Shown here: one piece after another, positions 8,801 through 14,573 of the stretch
Layout of the letters: each line of letters starts with the position of its first letter
Position numbering within the stretch: position 1 is the first letter of the stretch
Source of the DNA: an uncultured Christensenella sp.
Lineage (GTDB): Bacteria > Bacillota > Clostridia > Christensenellales > Pumilibacteraceae
Direction: 5' to 3'
Length of the DNA stretch: 64,000 nt
Assembly (NCBI GenBank): GCA_910585955.1
Contig: CAJUGC010000006.1
Span: 65,911 to 129,910 of the forward strand
Made by a program: the position numbers and the translations under genes
Notes under the pieces: generated by a model
Told to the model about the DNA's origin: nothing
Database searches by the model: none
What the model saw: the letters and a program-made list of their open reading frames with translations, nothing else

Positions 8801-11014
8801 TTTACATATTCGGACGACGTAGACACTGTCCGAACCTTCTATTCCAACGATCGAATCGTCTATACGAGCACCTACGACAAATACGATCGTCTCGTAAAGC
8901 AAGGGGCGGCGTCGTATATATATGCTTCGCCGACAAACGCGGACGAACTCGCCGCCGCCTATGCCGCAACGAGTTACGACGACAGCGGTTTTCCCGTAAA
9001 CTCGAGCAGCCTGCCGTATAAGGTGATAGACAACTATTGTTCTTCCGTGACAAAGCTTGCCTATAACAAGCTTAACAACCTGATAAGCGCCGTCGAAACA
9101 TTGCCGAGCGGTTCGGAGCTTTCTTATACGGTGGAATATAACGAGCGCAATTTGCCGAACGCCGTGACTTATTCCCATGCGGGAAAGACATTGCAAAGCC
9201 TCGCGTTCGCCTACAGAGACGACAGTCTCGAGTATGGAGACGAAGTAAAAAGCACGACGACGAAATGCGGAACTACGACGGTCGTTTCTTCTACGACAAG
9301 GGACAAACTCAATCGTATTTCGGGCGAAGGACTCGTAAACGGTTACTTCCAAACCGACAAAAAGTACGAGTATTTTGCGGACGACATACACTCAAACGGC
9401 ACTACGAATTGCGTAAAGAGCTGTACGACTCGATTCTTCGCTTTCGGGCAAAAAGCCTACGAGACGACCGACAGCTTCGAATACGACATAAACCGAAACA
9501 TAACCAAACAGACCTTTACAAATAAAGGCGCGCCCTACAGTATCACTTACGGATACGACGCGTACAATCGCCTGACGCGGGAGAACAATCCCGGTATGGG
9601 CAAGAGCTATACTTACGAATACGACGCGGGCGGCAATATAACAAGAAAGAGAGAGTATGCTTTTTCGGCTGGCTCGCTCGGCTCGGCGACGAAAACATAT
9701 AACTACACATACGGCGGCGGGGATCGGCTTACCGCTTGGGACGGCAAAACATTTGCTTACGACAGTTGCGGCAATCCCACTGCATACAAGGGCGAAAATA
9801 TGACCTGGACGCGCGGCAGACTGCTCGCTTCTTATACGAAGAGCGGCACGAGATATTCTTTCGCCTACGACGCAAACGGAATAAGAAGAAGGAAAACGAC
9901 GTCTGCGGGCTATACCGAATATCTTGTTTCAAACGGCAAATTGGTCGGGCAAGACACCTATGCGAGCGGCTCGTCCACGCCCAATCGAAAAATAGTTTTC
10001 CTCTATGCCCATAGCGGCATGATAGGTTGTGCGATAGATAGTACGGTATATACATATAAGAAGGACGTCTTCGGCAATGTGGTTGCGCTGATGTCGGGAA
10101 TAGGCGAAGTCGCACGCTACGAATATGACGCTTGGGGAAATTGCAGGGTCTTTAATCCCGACGGCACCGAGAATACAAGCAGTACGTTTGCGGGGAATAT
10201 AAACCCCATACGCTACCGCTCGTATTACTACGATACGGATTTAGGCTTATACTATTTGCAAACTCGCTATTACGACTCCGCAACGGGCAGATTTATAAAC
10301 CTCGACGCCATAGAATACCTCGCCCCCGAAACCCTCAACGGACTTAATCTCTACGCCTATTGCCTCAATAATCCCGTAATGAATATTGATCCGAACGGGA
10401 CTATAGCTGCGTTTACTATTTTTTTAATCGCTTCAATCGCTTTAGGGGCTATTATCGGAGGAGCAACAAACACATACATAGCATATGAAAAAGGTGCCAG
10501 CGGGTTGGATTTATTAGGTGCGGCTGTTGGCGGTGCAATTATGGGAGGAGCTATGGGTGCAGTAATGACAATCGGCGGCGCGGCGGGTTTAATTTCGTTA
10601 GGAATTCCTGTCGCAGGATTCGGATTGTCAGCGGGAGCGGCAGTAGGTCTTTCCGTGGGTATTGGAGTAGGTGCGGGATTAGCTTCTTATTCGGCAGAAA
10701 ATTTAATAAAAACCACTCCAAGTTGGAATTTGAAAGATTTTGCGTTATCGGGAGTTTCGGGCGGTATACAAGCGGCTACAACATTCGGCATTGCGTATGT
10801 TGGAGGTCGTGCAGGGTTATTTAACAAGTTGGCGAAAATGGAACCGTTGGAATTCTTTATATATATTACAGAAAATTTTGACGCAGTCTCAAAGTCACAA
10901 GCATTTGCTTATGCGGCAGGCATGTTGGTATCTAATCCTATAGCAAGAACGTTAATATGCTCGATGCCGGGTGCGGCGATTAGGGCGCTAATAAAAAAGC
11001 TGATTGGATGTTAA
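5834..11014 (+). CDS. RHS/YD-repeat protein with polymorphic C-terminal tip
   Basis: 1726 aa. Residues ~60-220 resemble a DNRLRE-type beta domain (KLGRITKAGVRFKTDSG). Most of the remainder is a long array of YD/RHS repeats (for example YDRLVKQG, YDAYNRLTRENN, YEYDAGGNITRKR), ending with the RHS-associated core (RYRSYYYDTDLGLYYLQTRY, then LNLYAYCLNNPVMNIDPNG) near residue 1520. Such proteins form a hollow beta-cage that encloses a C-terminal toxin or effector. After the core, ~200 residues differ sharply: Gly/Ala-rich hydrophobic segments (GAAVGGAIMGGAMGAVMTI) then a short basic end, encoded by more AT-rich DNA. No nuclease or deaminase motif is visible, so a membrane-active tip or a degraded toxin is possible. 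No signal peptide is seen, so the export route is unknown. Small AT-rich immunity-like genes follow at once. Confidence 0.88.
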   Translation: MINNIHKNRVDAFGAKNKTVYLLPDGNFKITAQSFPCVTKLAGLNPASREETETIKTLLKTEFRGVKPRSDDNTENILGRLSMSCYVLPYGTYLSDAQSYASGYVRSGNITLLFIPVVTFNFARISKLGRITKAGVRFKTDSGDNAECVMRRFDSGTSGAVVSYDDDGYFDLTPIISTAVKGDVDLCIENENPDAVKYFSSNDSDDVNSRPILEVTYIPYESALLGQQYFTASAGEISCAVDILTGVPYISRPLLSLGGLKMPLALSLNYNTKNLSDESIGSSGLPVGWATNYSRFCKASTFTAGDGKTEKCHVYIDGQGKRHIFRPAQNSSVLWADSCGTGLVLKETSGGTEISDENGNFMYFDIHGRLKKLVGKMSKTATAETNIEYSDDNSSRIRTITDGMGRRATFSYGVASVTVSYNGLEKVTVKKDSNGCILQIIRKSGGVSEIDNFTSASSGEITGMTAANGEKIELDYVDSPRLSKLVTRQNDRTQIFSYGFLQTTITDNKGVTQVYNFDEGGEIVNSYEKNADDQSGISFVDRESCQYYSGRLLTGVYNTFVFGSIPGIFLENVTEPRTIEPSQSVTCYEVTTKDFAVFAARAEVEGAYKATENEESKIRIELWDSLSPANKLCEAEFDPFADGAQIAAKPFLALSDRAMAAHVFKLKIRIDCRAAAVRLFGLSIGPMNSAVERVCCDKDLGYGSYPNVGNNYFMSKNDGVSFGSGVSVGGEIVLQSEDYIANAKNYQTRKGGSWNFWYDRKRKMVANITNAVVSFPSGRTFDFSKDKLSEISVDNAANAVGVQKTYDTSSDCYLTVHQRSYNEAMGEKHSYYYYGDCYNLLKSQTEQTVAENTYDSDGYLTKEKVAENATPAYSITSEYSYSDDFLVQEKDCLLSTSSATKYGYDLFGNVTKITAPNSFATDYTFDTFGDRLEKVSGTISGVVNKNDITYGGGKVTKVSHGGVNYDFGYDERGNINSVKINDTLYLGRTFTYSDDVDTVRTFYSNDRIVYTSTYDKYDRLVKQGAASYIYASPTNADELAAAYAATSYDDSGFPVNSSSLPYKVIDNYCSSVTKLAYNKLNNLISAVETLPSGSELSYTVEYNERNLPNAVTYSHAGKTLQSLAFAYRDDSLEYGDEVKSTTTKCGTTTVVSSTTRDKLNRISGEGLVNGYFQTDKKYEYFADDIHSNGTTNCVKSCTTRFFAFGQKAYETTDSFEYDINRNITKQTFTNKGAPYSITYGYDAYNRLTRENNPGMGKSYTYEYDAGGNITRKREYAFSAGSLGSATKTYNYTYGGGDRLTAWDGKTFAYDSCGNPTAYKGENMTWTRGRLLASYTKSGTRYSFAYDANGIRRRKTTSAGYTEYLVSNGKLVGQDTYASGSSTPNRKIVFLYAHSGMIGCAIDSTVYTYKKDVFGNVVALMSGIGEVARYEYDAWGNCRVFNPDGTENTSSTFAGNINPIRYRSYYYDTDLGLYYLQTRYYDSATGRFINLDAIEYLAPETLNGLNLYAYCLNNPVMNIDPNGTIAAFTIFLIASIALGAIIGGATNTYIAYEKGASGLDLLGAAVGGAIMGGAMGAVMTIGGAAGLISLGIPVAGFGLSAGAAVGLSVGIGVGAGLASYSAENLIKTTPSWNLKDFALSGVSGGIQAATTFGIAYVGGRAGLFNKLAKMEPLEFFIYITENFDAVSKSQAFAYAAGMLVSNPIARTLICSMPGAAIRALIKKLIGC

Positions 11015-11018
11015 TTAT

Positions 11019-11513
11019 ATGAAAATTAAAAGTGACAAACATGTATGGATTCAGCTTTCATGGCTTATCACATTCGGAATTATTTTCCTCGGGTTTTTCT
11101 GCTATTTTTTAGGCTGGGAATTTAAAATCTCTACTTTTGCCATAGCAACCGGAATAATAACGGCGCTGTTGTCCGTTTTGTGGCTTGTATGCTTAATAAT
11201 AGTAAAGTGTGAAACAAAGTATTATGTGATAAATAAGGAAGGAATAACATTATGGCGTAAAAATGAAATTCTTTACGAGTTAAAAAGTTCGGAAATTATT
11301 GATATGGTTTATGTCGGTTTTATTTGGATATTTATGATGCAGATGGGTAGCGGTTATTTGCATATAACTTGCAGAATAGAAGCGTTGCCGGATAAAAAGT
11401 ATGCAACGTTTATTAAGCCGAACGGGATTGCAATACCAACAATTGCAATGTCGAAAAAACAGGCTAAACAATGCGCAAAAATATTAGGCATACAGTTAAA
11501 ACCTTATATCTGA
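11019..11513 (+). CDS. Two-TM protein with PH-like C-terminal domain, putative immunity protein
   Basis: 164 aa, starting with the ATG four nucleotides after the RHS stop. A TTG 15 nt upstream would overlap the RHS gene and is less likely. Two membrane helices (residues ~10-65, WLITFGIIFLGFFCYFLGW and ITALLSVLWLVCLIIV) precede a ~95-residue domain resembling bacterial PH-like/YcxB-type folds (YYVINKEGITLWRKNEILYE). Because it directly follows an RHS toxin-like tip and shares its AT-rich composition, it may be the cognate immunity protein at the membrane. That is inferred from position and topology, not from recognised homology. Confidence 0.6.
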   Translation: MKIKSDKHVWIQLSWLITFGIIFLGFFCYFLGWEFKISTFAIATGIITALLSVLWLVCLIIVKCETKYYVINKEGITLWRKNEILYELKSSEIIDMVYVGFIWIFMMQMGSGYLHITCRIEALPDKKYATFIKPNGIAIPTIAMSKKQAKQCAKILGIQLKPYI

Positions 11514-11533
11514 AGTTCAAAGGAGATGTATTT

Positions 11534-12529
11534 GTGAAATCGGAAAATCAAGAAAATAAATGTATTATAAAAAAATATGAATTTGCCAAGCTAAGCACAA
11601 AAAATAAAATATGCTTTATTGTTTTCGGTATCTTAGGTGTTGCATATTTTACATTTGGTAGTTTTGCATTGCTTTTATTAGGTTGGCCGATAATACAATA
11701 CAAGGGAATAAGCAAAGAGCGTAAGCAAGAAATAATAGATACTTTTGCGGGATTTGAAAATCGTGGCGAAGTAATATTTGTACATGATTATATATTTTTG
11801 CCGAATAAGCGGATTGAATATGCGGGTTGGAATTATAGCGGGACGGAAAGTTATAACCTTATAGGTTGCGGGGCGGAAAGCTATTATGTTCTCACCAGAT
11901 CAAACAACAACAAAAAACCTCAGACGGTGAATTTATTGGAAGTCGGATATGAGGGAGAAGAGAAAAAGTTGCTTGCTACTTGGAACAATGTGCCGAACCC
12001 CAATAAGTTGAATGATTATTATTTCAACAACAAGTTATTTGTGGGTCCATTCGACGGTGAATATTATGTTTACGATTTAGCCACACAAACTCTTACAACA
12101 ATGTCCGAGGTTGAATTTAAGACGTTGCCTGAATTAGATTATAATGGTTGGAAAGAACTATACAACTACACTTATGAAATATATGAGAGAACCGCCATGT
12201 TAAAACTCGGAATTGCCGCCGTGGAAATAACGTCGAAATCGACGGGGGAAGTGAAAGCAGTTACTTTAGACAGACTAAACGCATTTCCCGAAGGTCAATT
12301 TATCCTATCTTTGAATTCGTGTCTTACAGATGATTTTTTCAAGGCGGCAACGGAAAAAGACGGATATATTTACTTGCTTGGCATGATTAAAGTGTACGAT
12401 ATGGCGATTTTGACTCAATATCAATATCAAAACGTAGTTTTAAAATACGATTTCGAAAATGATATTTTGTCCTATTATTCGTCTATGTTATATCCCTGGG
12501 ACGAAATCCCCCAAATGACGATATTATAA
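11534..12529 (+). CDS. Uncharacterised TM-anchored protein of the RHS island
   Basis: 331 aa from the GTG at 11534, which has AAAGGAG 8 nt upstream. An in-frame ATG at 11471 would overlap the previous gene and lacks a ribosome site. One hydrophobic hairpin near the N-terminus (FIVFGILGVAYFTFGSFALL) is followed by ~260 polar residues rich in Tyr, Asn and acidic residues; no family was recognised. The DNA is AT-rich like its neighbours. Its last ~10 codons (WDE-PQMTIL) recur 1.2 kb downstream just before the glycosyltransferase gene, so a relative of this gene once stood there. It is probably one member of an immunity-like gene array. Confidence 0.6.
   Translation: MKSENQENKCIIKKYEFAKLSTKNKICFIVFGILGVAYFTFGSFALLLLGWPIIQYKGISKERKQEIIDTFAGFENRGEVIFVHDYIFLPNKRIEYAGWNYSGTESYNLIGCGAESYYVLTRSNNNKKPQTVNLLEVGYEGEEKKLLATWNNVPNPNKLNDYYFNNKLFVGPFDGEYYVYDLATQTLTTMSEVEFKTLPELDYNGWKELYNYTYEIYERTAMLKLGIAAVEITSKSTGEVKAVTLDRLNAFPEGQFILSLNSCLTDDFFKAATEKDGYIYLLGMIKVYDMAILTQYQYQNVVLKYDFENDILSYYSSMLYPWDEIPQMTIL
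12496..12526 (+). repeat. 31-bp direct repeat, copy 1 (gene tail)
   Basis: Matches 13724-13754 with a single mismatch (T versus G). It encodes the C-terminus of the 331-aa protein. The repeats flank the block 12527-13723 and look like a recombination or duplication scar. Confidence 0.85.
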
Positions 12530-12540
12530 AATTTGAAATT

Positions 12541-13089
12541 ATGAACAAACAGTATTATAGCTTCGGAAATCCTTTTAAAGTAAGGTTCAGAAAACATTTT
12601 TGTTACAAATGTGGGACAAGACTTGATGTAGTCAAACATCGCAAAGTAGTCAATCCCCAAGACGAAGAAGCGGTATTTTATGATTTTAATTTCGGTGTCG
12701 ACGGCGGTGTAATGGTCGGTTCATGTGAGTTTATTCACAAAGTGTTTTATTGCCCCGTTTGCTCCGAGCAAATCGAATTTGTGACTCAACTTAGCTTCGA
12801 AGATGTAGAAATTTTTATTAAAAAGATCGAACAAAAATTCTCCAAAAATGGAATAGAGCTTGAGATTAAAAAAACGTTTGAGGATAAGAAAGGAATTGCT
12901 CTTGATAAAATAGAACATTTGAAAGATATTCAATGCCTACGCTTATCGGTTTATCATGACGGCAAAGAGGTATTTGCAGACAGGTTTCCGATGTTTAGAA
13001 AAGATGATTGGGAACGTCCTTATTATTTCAAGATTTACGCAAAAGAGTTTATATTAGCACTTAAGAAAAGTGTTTTGGGTATAGAGTGA
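12541..13089 (+). CDS. Zinc-ribbon protein of the RHS island
   Basis: 182 aa, beginning 11 nt after the previous gene. Two CxxC pairs (HFCYKCGTRLD near residue 22 and FYCPVCSEQIE near residue 70) suggest a zinc ribbon. The C-terminal ~100 residues are alternately charged (FEDVEIFIKKIEQKFSKNG) and unrecognised. No membrane segment is visible, so it is probably cytoplasmic. AT-rich composition and position among RHS-associated genes suggest an immunity or accessory role, but this is inference. Its stop codon overlaps the GTG start of a broken small gene. Confidence 0.6.
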   Translation: MNKQYYSFGNPFKVRFRKHFCYKCGTRLDVVKHRKVVNPQDEEAVFYDFNFGVDGGVMVGSCEFIHKVFYCPVCSEQIEFVTQLSFEDVEIFIKKIEQKFSKNGIELEIKKTFEDKKGIALDKIEHLKDIQCLRLSVYHDGKEVFADRFPMFRKDDWERPYYFKIYAKEFILALKKSVLGIE

Positions 13090-13247
13090 AATCAAACAGT
13101 GAATGGGAGAAGAGTTTTGAAAACAAAGATTTCAAAGAATAGAAATTTATTGAGCATTGGTGGTTATTACCTATAGTAGTTGGTATAGGTGTAGGCTTAT
13201 CTGAAGGTTGGAGCGGAATGGTAATAGGAGATAATATATGTTTTTAA
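13086..13247 (+). pseudogene. Small TM protein gene interrupted by an amber codon
   Basis: The GTG at 13086 overlaps the previous stop (GTGA). The frame reads 18 codons (ending ENKDFKE), then a TAG, then continues in frame as HWWLLPIVVGIGVGLSEGW, a membrane helix, to TAA at 13247: 54 codons including both stop codons. The coupling signal and the coherent two-part protein suggest a recently inactivated ~52-aa gene. Two separate peptides cannot be excluded. Confidence 0.45.
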
Positions 13248-13681
13248 AAAAAGAAGTTTTACAAGTTCCGTTTTTAAAAATCAAATGTTTTGATTTGATT
13301 TATGAGGATTCAAATGATTTAAGATACGGAATTATAAACTTATGCAACTTATTAAAAAAAGATATATTTATATTTGAAGTTTTCAGTAAAGACCCACTAA
13401 ATGGAATATTAAAAGCAAATTGTAAAGAAGTAATCAATTATCGGAATTTTATTTGCTACTTCAAAAAGGATATAGACATAATCAGGCAATTGAATTTTGA
13501 AAGTGTTAGATTCCTTTGTATATATGCTATTAAAGAACAATTCATAGAAAACAATATGATTAACATTCTGAAATCTTTTTCGTTTGGTTTCGAATTGGAT
13601 AATTATTCGGAAAGTGTAAAGATAAAAATAAATTACGACGATTATGATGATTCGGTTATTTCAAAAATACAAATCAAATGA
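13238..13681 (+). CDS. Hypothetical AT-rich ORF of the RHS island
   Basis: 147 aa with an AATAGGAG ribosome site, overlapping the end of the broken small gene. The protein is rich in Ile, Asn, Lys and Phe (for example NLLKKDIFIFEVFSKD, INYDDYDDSVISKIQIK), and the DNA is the most AT-rich in the window, pointing to recent acquisition. There is no signal peptide, convincing membrane helix or recognised domain. It sits inside the block bounded by the 31-bp direct repeats and may be another immunity-like cargo gene. Confidence 0.5.
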   Translation: MFLKKEVLQVPFLKIKCFDLIYEDSNDLRYGIINLCNLLKKDIFIFEVFSKDPLNGILKANCKEVINYRNFICYFKKDIDIIRQLNFESVRFLCIYAIKEQFIENNMINILKSFSFGFELDNYSESVKIKINYDDYDDSVISKIQIK

Positions 13682-13708
13682 CTGTTTAAAATAATGTAAA
13701 AAGGCTTG

Positions 13709-13756
13709 GTGTTTAAATATCATTGGGACGAAAGCCCCCAAATGACGATATTATGA
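13709..13756 (+). pseudogene. Residual 3' end of a gene related to the 331-aa protein
   Basis: In frame this reads YHWDESPQMTIL then TGA, nearly the same C-terminus as the gene ending at 12529. No related coding sequence lies upstream. Its TGA overlaps the ATG of the glycosyltransferase (ATGA), suggesting that this gene end was the original upstream partner of the glycosyltransferase before displacement. Confidence 0.7.
13724..13754 (+). repeat. 31-bp direct repeat, copy 2
   Basis: Second copy of the repeat at 12496-12526, with one mismatch. It touches the glycosyltransferase start codon. Confidence 0.85.
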
Positions 13757-14373
13757 AAATGAAAATCTCCGTTATTATTCCATGTCACAATTTGGAAAGC
13801 TACATAGAAAAATGTTTGGCGAGTATTGCCGAGCAGTCTTTGAACAAAGCCGAATACGAGGTCATAGTCGTATTCGATTCTTGCACGGACGCTTCCGAAG
13901 AAATCGCGAAGAAAGTTTTAAGCCGCGTCGGCATGGCATATAAGTTTTTCGATACGAACAAGCGGCGCGCGGGGCTTGCGAGAAACGTCGGGCTTCAAAA
14001 CGCTATGGGGGAGTATATCTATTTTATGGACGGGGACGACTTTCTTGTAGATAAAAATGCTTTGGAAAAACTTTTAAACGCCGCAAAAACAAATGCTACG
14101 GCGGCGGTCTATCAAAAAAATTTCGAGTCGGACACAGCCGTCTGCGACGTGGACGCGGTATGGCGGTATTTCATTAAAAGGGATTTTATCGGCGACGAAA
14201 GATTTTCTTCGCTCGAGATAAACGAGGATTGGGAATTTATCCTAAATCTTAAGAATAGGAAGAATTATTCCGAATGTTTCGTAGACGACGTTATGTATCA
14301 CTATACATATCCGAGAGAGAAAAGCATTACGGACAAGTACCGAAAAATGCACCCCGAAGTTTTTAATTTTTAA
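13753..14373 (+). CDS. Family 2 glycosyltransferase (short)
   Basis: 206 aa from the ATG at 13753. A longer in-frame start at 13723 lies inside the duplicated gene tail and is rejected. The N-terminus KISVIIPCHNLESYIEKCL is the GT-A nucleotide-binding strand-helix, VFDSCTDASEEIA follows, RRAGLARNVGLQNAMGEY is the typical second motif, and YFMDGDDFL holds the DxD metal site. The protein is shorter than most GT2 enzymes and ends soon after the NEDWEF segment, without membrane helices. It probably transfers a sugar to an envelope glycan or protein; donor and acceptor are unknown. Base composition returns to the genome norm here, marking the end of the AT-rich island. Confidence 0.82.
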   Translation: MKMKISVIIPCHNLESYIEKCLASIAEQSLNKAEYEVIVVFDSCTDASEEIAKKVLSRVGMAYKFFDTNKRRAGLARNVGLQNAMGEYIYFMDGDDFLVDKNALEKLLNAAKTNATAAVYQKNFESDTAVCDVDAVWRYFIKRDFIGDERFSSLEINEDWEFILNLKNRKNYSECFVDDVMYHYTYPREKSITDKYRKMHPEVFNF

Positions 14374-14491
14374 GATGTCGCGGACGCAACCCGTCTTGTC
14401 GGCGTTTAGTCGATTTAAGATTTTTCTCTCTATACGAGACGGCGTTTTTTGAGACGTAAAGATTACTTTTTTGCCGTCGAGGGCAAAAGCA

Positions 14492-14520
14492 TTGACAGAA
14501 AAATTTATATGTGTTATACT
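14492..14520 (+). promoter_or_regulatory. SigA-type promoter of the P-type ATPase gene
   Basis: TTGACA (14492-14497), a 17-bp spacer and TATACT (14515-14520), 53 nt before the ATG. Probably drives the coupled run from the ATPase to pflA. Confidence 0.75.
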
Positions 14521-14573
14521 CCATAATGTATAGCTGTTTTTATGCGGCTCGAAAAAAAGTGTTTGGAGTGAGC

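Noticed and set aside
7145..9391. 748-codon open frame antisense to the RHS gene
   Set aside because: It mirrors the codon periodicity of the RHS repeats, has no ribosome site and encodes no recognisable domain; a shadow of repetitive coding DNA.
13723..13752. Upstream start for the glycosyltransferase giving 10 extra residues
   Set aside because: Those codons lie in the duplicated tail of another gene; the ATGA-coupled start at 13753 matches the GT2 N-terminus.
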